Assembly (NCBI GenBank): GCA_023435855.1
Contig: JAEZLG010000142.1
Coordinates: 1 to 5,635 of the forward strand
Direction: 5' to 3'
Length of the DNA: 5,635 nt
From: Bacillota bacterium
Lineage (GTDB): Bacteria; Bacillota; Clostridia; Christensenellales; CAG-138
Positions within the stretch are counted from its first letter, which is position 1. The number at the start of each line of letters is the position of its first letter. Of this stretch, positions 1 to 5,103 are shown piece by piece. Under the pieces are notes generated by a model. The model made no database searches. It saw nothing but the letters and a program-made list of their open reading frames with translations, and had not been told where the DNA came from. Both the position numbers and the translations under genes were made by a program.

Positions 1-642
1 CCCGGAAATATTAATAGGATGGGTTGTATTGGGATCCAGTCCGGCCGCATCGAGCGCGACAAGAAGTTCAGCTTCGGTTGTAATGCTGCCTTCAACGGAA
101 AATGGGCTAAAACCGCCGGTGTTTACAATGTAAGCGCTGTCAATCCCCGCAACTTCACCGCCGTCCACTGTAATGCGCTTTGATGCATCGAGTTGCGAAT
201 AAGCGGCTAAAGCGTCTACTGAAAGGCTGCCGCTGTTTACAAAAATTGCACCGTTGTTCACAAGCTTCGTTTCGTTGCCCGCTACATCGACCGAACCCGT
301 TATGGTCATTGTGCCGCCGTTTATAGTAAGCGTGCCTCCGTTTTGCACAAAAAGCGTTCCGGCCGCAAAAAGCTGCCCGGATACGGATAGAGAAGCACTG
401 TTTTCAATGATTACTGATCCTGAAGCCGGAATTTCAAATGTATCGGCAATTTCAAAAGCACCGCCAAGTGTTAGGGAGTTGTTCACGTCGTCATACGTAA
501 GCGAAGGTTCAATTGCACTTAACGCGGCCAAGTCTGCCCACGAGTTGAGATTCGTCACGCCGCCTTCGGCAATGCTCCCAATCGGGAACAGCGTAATGAC
601 CAACAATATCGATAACAGAGCGTAGGAAATTCTGCGTTTCAA
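1..642 (-). CDS. Secreted beta-helix-like surface protein, N-terminal part (runs off left edge)
   Basis: The minus-strand frame is open from 642 to the window edge (214 residues) and its C-terminus lies outside. I chose the TTG at 642-640 because AGGAGG (656-651) sits 8 nt upstream and the codons that follow encode a signal peptide: MKRR, a hydrophobic run to about residue 22, then a GSIA|EGG type cleavage site after residue 25. Residues about 75-150 are a chain of short Gly/Asn-rich beta-strand repeats of the form G-x-L-x-[VI]-x-x-G (for example GTLFVQNGG, GTLTINGG, GAIFVNSGS), as in right-handed beta-helix or adhesin-like proteins. Residues 35-74 (WADLAAL start) and 189-214 (TEAELLVAL start, ending INISG) look like two copies of a helix-then-strand module that opens beta-helix units. 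The protein is probably exported and cell-wall or envelope associated. No catalytic or anchoring motif is visible in this part, so its ligand or substrate is unknown. Confidence 0.85.
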   Translation of the reverse strand, partial: MKRRISYALLSILLVITLFPIGSIAEGGVTNLNSWADLAALSAIEPSLTYDDVNNSLTLGGAFEIADTFEIPASGSVIIENSASLSVSGQLFAAGTLFVQNGGTLTINGGTMTITGSVDVAGNETKLVNNGAIFVNSGSLSVDALAAYSQLDASKRITVDGGEVAGIDSAYIVNTGGFSPFSVEGSITTEAELLVALDAAGLDPNTTHPINISG

Positions 643-778
643 TTCTTGATCCTCCTCAAGGGACGTCCTACCGCATGAAACATAACATAAGCATAAAAAA
701 GCATACCGGAGTCTACTATATTTTGGTTACATATAGCATAACACACATCTTTTTCCGACGCATTCTGTTTTTACCTTA
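643..778. other. AT-rich spacer upstream of the surface protein gene
   Basis: Between the surface protein start and the doubtful small ORF lies AT-rich DNA with several TATGCT/TATAGT-like hexamers on the minus strand. None has a convincing -35 box at 16-18 bp, so I do not name a promoter, although the promoter of the surface protein gene should lie here. I see no hairpin terminator. Confidence 0.4.
651..656 (-). promoter_or_regulatory. Ribosome binding site that fixes the TTG start of the surface protein
   Basis: AGGAGG on the minus strand, 8 nt before the TTG at 642. It is a full-consensus Shine-Dalgarno sequence, and no ATG in the same frame lies between it and the signal-peptide codons. 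Confidence 0.85.
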
Positions 779-1027
779 TTATAGGAAGGGAAAGTAAAGT
801 TTTACAAGCTGTTCATATTGCTCCTCCAATGAAATCATGAATTCAAAGTGGCGAGGATATTTGTCGTCGAACAAGGAAAAAAGCGCAGGCATACCGGGAC
901 GTATTCCGAGCATTTTTGACGCAGACCGGCGGCAAATAGACCGCCAATATGTTTCAGGATTTTGTTGAGGGAGCAATACCCCGTTAGCGTTGACTTTTTC
1001 ATAGGCAAGTGCTATCATCAGGCTCAT
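779..1027 (-). CDS. Doubtful small hypothetical protein (82 aa)
   Basis: A minus-strand ATG-to-TAA frame of 82 residues that I do not recognise. In its favour, the residue mix is protein-like, with aromatic and charged residues spread evenly and a plausible amphipathic C-terminus (LEEQYEQLVKLYFPFL). It also fills a gap of about 380 bp that otherwise holds no gene. Against it, no Shine-Dalgarno sequence precedes the ATG at 1027 or the in-frame ATG four codons later. Its first codons overlap the start codon of the divergent PHP gene by 2 bp, and they contain that gene's whole promoter (990-1018). There is no signal peptide, transmembrane segment or known motif. It could be a real small cytosolic protein, the remnant of an older gene, or chance. 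Confidence 0.33.
   Translation of the reverse strand: MSLMIALAYEKVNANGVLLPQQNPETYWRSICRRSASKMLGIRPGMPALFSLFDDKYPRHFEFMISLEEQYEQLVKLYFPFL
990..1018 (+). promoter_or_regulatory. Sigma-A-type promoter of the PHP gene (leaderless transcript)
   Basis: TTGACT (990-995), a 17-bp spacer, then TATCAT (1013-1018). Both hexamers are 5/6 matches to the consensus at ideal spacing. The expected start of transcription, 7 nt after the -10 box, is 1025-1026, which coincides with the A of the PHP gene's ATG. No Shine-Dalgarno sequence precedes that ATG, which fits a leaderless mRNA. Confidence 0.65.
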
Positions 1028-1823
1028 GTTTGACTATCATGTACATACCTGTTATTCGCAGGACGCCGATGTCCCACTTAGTGCACAGCTTGACGCAGCC
1101 GTTAGGGCGGGCTTTAAGGAAATATGTTTTACCGACCATGTGGACTTTGATTTAATCGCGGACGGGAAACCTTTTTACGCACCTGCCGATTTAAACGCGC
1201 TCAAAGAAGAGTTAAAGACAATTGCGCCGCTGTACCCGTCCATCACGGTAAAGCGCGGTGCCGAGGTATCCTTCTCAGATAAGCGCTGTGCCGACGCTGC
1301 GAAAGACTATATAAAAAACGCCGATCTTGATTTCGTGATCGGCTCGCTCCATGTGATCGACGGCATCGATACATATACGCACGAATTTTATGTGGGTAAA
1401 ACGAAGGAGCAGGCCTATCGCCTCTATCTTTCGACGCTTGCAAATGTCATTCGCACCAACTCATATTTTTGTGCTATGGGGCACTACGATTTTGTGACAA
1501 AGTATGCGCCGTATCCCGACCGCAGCCTTACCTATTCTTTTGCACCGGATCTATTGGATACCATATTTACGTATCTGAATCAAAACGGGAAAACGCTGGA
1601 GCTTAATACCTCTGCGTGGCTTAACGGTCCCAATTGGGGTTTGGATGTGTACAAGCGATTTTCCGAGCTCGGCGGCGAGTTTGTTACAGTAGGCAGCGAT
1701 GCGCACCGCTCCTCACGCGTCGGAGCGCGGTTTGATGAAGCCTATGAACTTCTACGCGCCGCAGGCATACGATACGTTGCGACGTATGACAAGATGAAGC
1801 CTACAATGCACAGAATACCTTAA
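1026..1823 (+). CDS. PHP-domain phosphoesterase, histidinol-phosphatase (HisJ/HisK) type
   Basis: A complete 265-residue protein, a usual length for the HisJ/HisK histidinol-phosphatase family, which hydrolyses L-histidinol phosphate to L-histidinol in histidine synthesis in the cytosol. The PHP metal-binding motifs appear in order: HVHTCYSQD at 5-13, FTDHVD at 35-40, GAE at 78-80, GSLH at 106-109, GHYD at 152-155 and GSDAH at 223-227. His5, His7, His38, Glu80, His109, His153, Asp225 and His227 therefore supply a full set of ligands for the trinuclear metal centre. The start is fixed by the family pattern, in which the first HxH motif lies only a few residues from the N-terminus. No other histidine-pathway gene is in view, so the substrate is inferred from the family; another phosphomonoester is possible. 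A strong promoter lies directly upstream and a perfect hairpin terminator directly downstream, so it is probably transcribed alone. Confidence 0.9.
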   Translation: MFDYHVHTCYSQDADVPLSAQLDAAVRAGFKEICFTDHVDFDLIADGKPFYAPADLNALKEELKTIAPLYPSITVKRGAEVSFSDKRCADAAKDYIKNADLDFVIGSLHVIDGIDTYTHEFYVGKTKEQAYRLYLSTLANVIRTNSYFCAMGHYDFVTKYAPYPDRSLTYSFAPDLLDTIFTYLNQNGKTLELNTSAWLNGPNWGLDVYKRFSELGGEFVTVGSDAHRSSRVGARFDEAYELLRAAGIRYVATYDKMKPTMHRIP

Positions 1824-1826
1824 TTT

Positions 1827-1870
1827 CAACAAAATAAGGGCGTGCCTACAGGCACGCCCTTATTTTGTTG
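1827..1870 (+). terminator. Intrinsic terminator of the PHP gene, probably bidirectional
   Basis: A perfect 20-bp inverted repeat (1827-1846 and 1851-1870) with loop TACA, beginning 3 nt after the stop codon. The inner half is GC-rich (GGGCGTGCC) and the outer half is A-rich on the left and T-rich on the right (TATTTTGTTG), so it can act as a terminator on either strand. It lies between convergent genes. Confidence 0.9.
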
Positions 1871-1884
1871 GAAACCATGGGATT

Positions 1885-2011
1885 GTCAAGGAGCACACCC
1901 CTTGACTTTATTCCGGCTTCGGCGGCATGTACGCCGAAACGGATGAAAGCCGTAGGCTTTTGTACCTTTCATGCTTTACCGCCCGGAAATGCGAAGCATT
2001 TTAGGTAAAGC
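1885..2011. repeat. Structured intergenic element, copy A
   Basis: This stretch folds into consecutive hairpins: GTCAAGG/CCTTGAC (1885-1891, 1900-1906), TTCGGCG/CGCCGAA (1918-1924, 1932-1938), AAAGCC/GGCTTT with loop GTA (1946-1960), and GCTTTACC/GGTAAAGC (1973-1980, 2004-2011) enclosing AAATGC/GCATTT with loop GAA (1987-2001). Its core, 1911-1963, has a diverged second copy at 3320-3421 in the same orientation, and stem changes there are compensated. It has no coding potential. Which strand is transcribed, if either, is unknown, and I do not recognise a named family. Confidence 0.7.
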
Positions 2012-2020
2012 GTGCCCCCT

Positions 2021-2048
2021 CACAAAAGTGCCACAGGGCACTTTTGTG
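2021..2048 (-). terminator. Hairpin just after the Myb-like gene, likely terminator
   Basis: A perfect 12-bp inverted repeat (2021-2032 and 2037-2048, arm CACAAAAGTGCC) with a 4-nt loop, starting 3 nt beyond the stop codon of the minus-strand gene. On the minus strand GGCAC is followed by TTTTG inside the arm. There is no separate U-tract, so it may protect the 3' end as well as, or instead of, terminating transcription. Confidence 0.7.
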
Positions 2049-2051
2049 ACT

Positions 2052-2972
2052 TTACTTCACATATTCCGGCAGAAGTCTTTCGCAGTCTTCAACGTTTCTC
2101 GATAGATCCCTGATGTAGGAACTTAACGAGGACATCTTCACAACACCCGTCATGCCTAAAAACTCGCGGTTTACATTCATGAGTTGGCGATGGAGCGAGA
2201 GAAGTGCATTGAACCTTTCTCGCTGCGCATTAAGCTCATTTTCCCTGGACCTAAGCTGCGCGCGAAGCTCGGCGTTTTGCTCACGCGCGCGGGCGAGTTC
2301 GTTTTCGCTGCCCTCAATCGCGTCCTCAGCGCTTTTTAGTGCCGCACCCTTGGCGGCGCTGATGGCGAGTGTGCCGAGGTTTTCAAAAAACGCCACCACG
2401 TCGAGGCCTTCCACCTTGTCAAGATCGTTCACAACAGTGCTCATCACATCCACAAGGCTCAAAGAGCTCTTGCGCGGCCGCCCGGCACGGCGTATAGCAG
2501 GCGTCTCGCCGCATGGGTCTATGGCGCGTATCCCCTCTGAACGAAGCTCCGCAACCACTTCGTGCACGAGCTCCGGATTGTTTTTGATGAGGGAACGATA
2601 TTTGTTCTGGTAACGCAGCATTGCCTTGTTATCTCCGCCGCCCATTTGAAGCGTACAGGCGCGCACGGATATGCCCTTTGCCTGTTCGGTGAGCACGGTT
2701 CTTAAAAGTGAGCGTATCTCCGCGTCCGTAAAGGGCACGAAGGCCGTGCAGCGGGCCGCACATGCGGCGCGATTTTCATCCTGCTTGATTTTAAGGTAAT
2801 AGTAGTTACGGATGCTGTTGGGGCGGCGGCCCGTCTTTTTCGCGACGGCATCAAACACCGCCTTGAGTGGCCTGCCGCTTTCACGGCCGTGCTCCACTTC
2901 CGTGAAGAGCAAGCTCTCTTCTTCCGTTTTCCAGCCCGCATGGGCGGCGCGCGTTTCATTTGCCTGGTTCAT
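2052..2972 (-). CDS. Myb/SANT-like DNA-binding protein with C-terminal coiled coil (RsfA-like)
   Basis: A complete 306-residue protein that is probably a cytosolic transcriptional regulator. Residues 14-60 form a Myb/SANT-like helical unit (WKTEEESLLFTEV, then GRRPNSIRNYYYLKI as the likely recognition helix). Residues about 78-130 look like a second such unit (FVPFTDAEIRSLL, then RYQNKYRSLI). Residues 160-169 are a basic AT-hook-like linker (RRAGRPRKSS), able to touch the minor groove. Residues about 205-265 are rich in Ala, Glu, Arg and Leu with heptad spacing, giving a long coiled coil that suggests dimers. The build resembles RsfA-type prespore regulators of Bacilli and Clostridia, but I cannot say that it is RsfA or name its targets. 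The ATG at 2972 has AGGGGG six nt upstream. The gene stands alone, flanked by a hairpin on each side. Tandem CCATATACC repeats upstream could be its own operator. Confidence 0.8.
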   Translation of the reverse strand: MNQANETRAAHAGWKTEEESLLFTEVEHGRESGRPLKAVFDAVAKKTGRRPNSIRNYYYLKIKQDENRAACAARCTAFVPFTDAEIRSLLRTVLTEQAKGISVRACTLQMGGGDNKAMLRYQNKYRSLIKNNPELVHEVVAELRSEGIRAIDPCGETPAIRRAGRPRKSSLSLVDVMSTVVNDLDKVEGLDVVAFFENLGTLAISAAKGAALKSAEDAIEGSENELARAREQNAELRAQLRSRENELNAQRERFNALLSLHRQLMNVNREFLGMTGVVKMSSLSSYIRDLSRNVEDCERLLPEYVK

Positions 2973-3022
2973 GCTTAGCCCCCTATTTTTGTGTTGTTGC
3001 TATTATTACCCTTCGATTTCAT

Positions 3023-3041
3023 CCATATACCACCATATACC
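3023..3041. promoter_or_regulatory. Tandem 9-bp repeats with 10-bp period upstream of the Myb-like gene
   Basis: CCATATACC occurs at 3023-3031 and again at 3033-3041, one helical turn apart, 50-70 bp upstream of the ATG at 2972. Two half-sites on the same face of the helix are typical of an operator for a dimeric or tandem-repeat DNA-binding protein. The neighbouring Myb-like protein is the obvious candidate (inference). Confidence 0.4.
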
Positions 3042-3042
3042 C

Positions 3043-3089
3043 AATAAAAAACCAAAGCGGCAAATTTATTACTGCTTTGGTTCTTTATT
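3043..3089 (-). terminator. Terminator-like hairpin between asnS and the Myb-like gene
   Basis: 16-bp arms (3043-3058 and 3074-3089) with one imperfect pair, which is G-U in minus-strand RNA but A-C in plus-strand RNA. On the minus strand the GC-containing half of the stem runs into a T-rich tail (GGTTTTTTATT), as in an intrinsic terminator. It would stop read-through from asnS, or act as an attenuator if the Myb-like gene is transcribed from further upstream. The plus strand also ends T-rich, so weaker action in that direction is possible. Confidence 0.6.
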
Positions 3090-3319
3090 TCTATGTATTG
3101 TTATGCTTTTTTTGAATCCTTTATGTGATAAGAAGAAACAGAAAGGATTCTTACATGTTTATTGTGGCAATTCTTCTATATTATCGGGGGTTCGGGGGCT
3201 GTTCGCAGTTCGCAATGGTCGTTCCGCTCCTTAAGGTCGCGGTACTCCCTTGCTCACTGGGCTTCCGCCTCGCTTTATCCGCCACTGGCGGCGCTTCGGC
3301 TCTACCCCCCGGAGGTTTG
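3090..3319. other. Non-coding spacer with low-complexity C/G-rich tract
   Basis: The open frames here have no ribosome binding site, change character repeatedly and translate to low-complexity Arg/Pro/Ser-rich sequence, so I treat the stretch as non-coding. It holds the inverted repeat at 3114-3150, a tandem GTTCGCA pair (3201-3214), G-runs at 3185-3198, and a small hairpin CGCC/GGCG with loop ACT (3280-3290) that opens the hairpin train to its right. Confidence 0.6.
3114..3150. repeat. 9-bp inverted repeat
   Basis: GAATCCTTT (3114-3122) and AAAGGATTC (3142-3150) are perfect reverse complements around a 19-nt AT-rich centre. It could be a regulator site or a hairpin stem. Nothing else identifies it. 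Confidence 0.35.
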
Positions 3320-3421
3320 TTCCGGCTTTGACGACATGTGCGCGTCCGGCGAAGCCGGAGCCCTTTGGGCCCAGGCCTACGGCCTTGCGTGTCAAAACGG
3401 ATGAAATCCGTAGGATTTCGT
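3320..3421. repeat. Structured intergenic element, copy B, with inserted hairpins
   Basis: Positions 3320-3340 match 1911-1931 at 17 of 21 bases, and 3395-3421 match 1937-1963 at 24 of 27. The outer stem TTTGAC/GTCAAA (3327-3332, 3391-3396) replaces TTCGGC/GCCGAA of copy A, and GAAATCC/GGATTTC with loop GTA (3403-3419) replaces AAAGCC/GGCTTT. Every arm difference is matched on the other side. Between the outer arms, copy B carries two extra hairpins absent from copy A: TCCGGC/GCCGGA with loop GAA (3345-3359) and AGGCC/GGCCT with loop TAC (3373-3385). Confidence 0.7.
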
Positions 3422-3452
3422 TCTTTACGCATCCGCCGCTCGCAACCTTAAT

Positions 3453-3535
3453 TGTCGCCGCAGGCGACATCAGTAGTACCCGAAGGGTGGGAGAGTCCAC
3501 AGACTCGACAGGCGAATGTGCAAAACCCCGAAGGG
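3453..3535. repeat. Cluster of small GNA-loop hairpins
   Basis: Consecutive mini-hairpins: TGTCGCC/GGCGACA with loop GCA (3453-3469), ACCC/GGGT with loop GAA (3478-3488), GAGTC/GACTC with loop CACA (3493-3506) and CCC/GGG with loop GAA (3527-3535). GAGTCC (3493-3498) can also pair at distance with GGACTC (3534-3539), so alternative folds exist. There is no coding signal. Confidence 0.55.
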
Positions 3536-3537
3536 AC

Positions 3538-3568
3538 TCAACCAAGTGTCCATAGGACACTTGGTTGA
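3538..3568 (-). terminator. Hairpin just after asnS, likely terminator
   Basis: A perfect 14-bp inverted repeat (3538-3551 and 3555-3568, arm TCAACCAAGTGTCC) with loop ATA, four nt beyond the asnS stop codon. It lacks a U-tract, like the hairpin after the Myb-like gene, whose inner stem (AAGTGCC) resembles this one (AAGTGTCC). Confidence 0.75.
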
Positions 3569-3572
3569 AACC

Positions 3573-4955
3573 TTACATTTCTAAGCTTCCCGCGGTGCGT
3601 GGGAACGGCAGTACGTCGCGGATGTTCGCCATGCCGGTAAGATACATGAGCACGCGCTCAAAGCCCAAACCATAGCCCGCATGCTCAACCCCGCCATAAC
3701 GGCGAAGATCCAGGTACCAGCTGTAATCCTCCATGTTGAGGCCGAGTTCCTCCACGCGCTCCATAAGCTTATCGTAGCGCTCCTCGCGCTGGCTGCCGCC
3801 GATAATCTCACCTACACCCGGCACCAGAAGATCGGCTGCTGCAACGGTTTTCCCGTCATCGTTTTGGCGCATGTAGAACGCCTTAATGTCCTTAGGGTAA
3901 TCCGTCACGAACACGGGCTTTTTAAATACCTTTTCGGCGATGTAGCGCTCATGCTCAGTCTGCAAGTCCGCACCCCACTTGACGGGGTACTTAAATTCCT
4001 CGCCCGAATCCTCCAAAAGCTTTATCGCCTCGGTATAGGTGATGCGGGCAAACTCGTTATCGACAACGTTTTGAAGCCTTTCCAAAAGAGTGTTGTCAAC
4101 AAACGCATTGAAAAATTCGAGCTCATCGGGGCAGCGTTCCATGACGGTTTTGATGATGTGCTTCACCATGGCTTCCGCAATATCCATGTCGCGGCTCAAA
4201 TCGCAAAATGCCATTTCCGGCTCTATCATCCAAAACTCGGCCGCGTGCCGCGCTGTAAAGGATTTTTCCGCACGGAAGGTCGGTCCGAAGGTATAAATGT
4301 CGCGAAACGCAAGGGCAAATGCCTCGCCGTAAAGCTGGCCGCTAACGGTGAGGTTCACAGGCTTTTCAAAGAAGTCCGAAGCATAATCGACCGTACCTGA
4401 AGGGGTTTTTGGTACCTTATCGAGTGGCAGCGTGGTTACCTGGAACATCTCGCCCGCGCCTTCACAGTCGCTTCCCGTTAGTATGGGGGTATGCACATAC
4501 ACAAAGCCCAAATCGTCGAAGAAACGGTGGATGGCCTGTGCCGCCACCGAGCGCACGCGAAACGTCGCCATAAACGCGTTCGTGCGAGGACGAAGGTGGT
4601 TGATGGTGCGCAAATATTCAAAGCTATGGCGCTTTTTTTGCAAAGGATAGTCAGGAGCGCATTTGGCCGCAATTTCTATTGTTTCGGCCTTGATTTCAAA
4701 AGGCTGCTTCGCCTCGGGCGTAAGCTCAAGCGTGCCCGTAACATACACGGCACAACCGGTAGAAAGCTCGCTTTTGACGTCTTCACCGATGCGTTCCTGC
4801 TCGAACACCACCTGTACGCTCTTAAAGCAAGAACCGTCCGTCAGCTCCAAAAAGCCCACATTTTTGCTCTCGCGCACGGTTTTGACCCAACCGCCTACAT
4901 GTACCTCACCCGCATAACGTGCGGGATCTTTATAAAACTCGCTTAGCCTGATCAC
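3573..4955 (-). CDS. asnS: Asparaginyl-tRNA synthetase
   Basis: A class II aminoacyl-tRNA synthetase that charges tRNA-Asn with asparagine using ATP, in the cytosol. Residues about 15-95 are the OB-fold anticodon-binding domain (VGGWVKTVRESKNVGFLELTDG). The catalytic domain follows, with HLRPRT at 120-125, motif 1 around 145-172, motif 2 at 227-250 (FRAEKS...HAAEFWMIEPEMAF), GEIIGGSQREERYD at 382-395 and motif 3 at 427-441 (GYGLGFERVLMYLTG). At 460 residues it is normal for bacterial AsnRS and appears intact. I chose the GTG at 4955 because GGGAGG (4968-4963) lies seven nt upstream and the family begins at about this point. The ATG six codons upstream has no ribosome binding site, and an in-frame extension back to 5195 would cross the promoter at 4992-5020. 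The gene is followed by a hairpin and is probably monocistronic. The cell therefore makes Asn-tRNA directly, at least in part. Confidence 0.95.
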   Translation of the reverse strand: MIRLSEFYKDPARYAGEVHVGGWVKTVRESKNVGFLELTDGSCFKSVQVVFEQERIGEDVKSELSTGCAVYVTGTLELTPEAKQPFEIKAETIEIAAKCAPDYPLQKKRHSFEYLRTINHLRPRTNAFMATFRVRSVAAQAIHRFFDDLGFVYVHTPILTGSDCEGAGEMFQVTTLPLDKVPKTPSGTVDYASDFFEKPVNLTVSGQLYGEAFALAFRDIYTFGPTFRAEKSFTARHAAEFWMIEPEMAFCDLSRDMDIAEAMVKHIIKTVMERCPDELEFFNAFVDNTLLERLQNVVDNEFARITYTEAIKLLEDSGEEFKYPVKWGADLQTEHERYIAEKVFKKPVFVTDYPKDIKAFYMRQNDDGKTVAAADLLVPGVGEIIGGSQREERYDKLMERVEELGLNMEDYSWYLDLRRYGGVEHAGYGLGFERVLMYLTGMANIRDVLPFPRTAGSLEM

Positions 4956-4962
4956 AGGAAAC

Positions 4963-4968
4963 CCTCCC
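4963..4968 (-). promoter_or_regulatory. Ribosome binding site that fixes the GTG start of asnS
   Basis: GGGAGG on the minus strand, 7 nt before the GTG at 4955. The in-frame ATG at 4973 lies upstream of this site and has no Shine-Dalgarno sequence of its own. Confidence 0.8.
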
Positions 4969-4972
4969 AGCA

Positions 4973-5023
4973 TTTGCAACGATTGAAGGTAATTATACCC
5001 CAATAGCCCCGTTTTTGCAACGA
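4973..5023. repeat. 10-bp direct repeats flanking the asnS promoter
   Basis: TTTGCAACGA occurs at 4973-4982 and 5014-5023, 41 bp (about four helical turns) apart. One copy covers the -35 box and the other covers the first transcribed bases. A pair of operator sites for a repressor is possible; no matching regulator is known from this window. Confidence 0.35.
4992..5020 (-). promoter_or_regulatory. Sigma-A-type promoter of asnS
   Basis: On the minus strand: TTGCAA (5020-5015, 4/6 match), a 17-bp spacer, and a perfect TATAAT (4997-4992). Transcription should begin near 4985, leaving a leader of about 30 nt with the GGGAGG site. That is too short for a T-box or other long riboswitch. Confidence 0.8.
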
Positions 5024-5034
5024 AGCGGTTATAG

Positions 5035-5103
5035 GGCGTGTTTGAAAAATGGCAACGCACCCACTGGCGGCCGTTGGTCACATTTCCACTTTCCAAACAC
5101 GCC
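5035..5103 (-). other. Long bulged stem-loop upstream of the asnS promoter
   Basis: 18-nt arms (5035-5052 and 5086-5103) pair throughout. The two non-Watson-Crick pairs are G-U if the minus strand is transcribed and A-C if the plus strand is. Stacked on this is a 5-bp stem CAACG/CGTTG (5053-5057, 5072-5076) with a one-sided 9-nt bulge (5077-5085) and a 14-nt loop. It lies upstream of the asnS -35 box, so it is not in the main asnS leader. It could be a small RNA, the leader of a second, more distal asnS transcript, or a DNA-level structure. Confidence 0.5.

Noticed and set aside
254..625. Plus-strand ORF antisense to the surface protein
   Set aside because: The minus frame has a signal peptide, repeats and a full ribosome binding site. 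The plus frame is Ser/Pro-rich with none of these.
2152..2959. ORFs in other frames over the Myb-like gene
   Set aside because: They are low-complexity Ser/Arg/Ala-rich translations that arise from the GC-rich codons of the real gene.
1885..3535. CRISPR array or tRNA-like structures in the hairpin spacers
   Set aside because: There is no regular repeat-spacer period, and no hairpin group has tRNA arm spacing, a T-loop GTTCGA-type motif or a CCA-type acceptor end.
3125..3560. Several overlapping ORFs on both strands in the 600-bp spacer
   Set aside because: They have no ribosome binding sites, they are low-complexity and Arg/Pro/Ser-rich, and they are explained by hairpin repeats that keep many frames open.
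3681..4946. Plus-strand ORFs antisense to asnS
   Set aside because: They are shadows of a well-conserved synthetase gene, without ribosome binding sites or family motifs.
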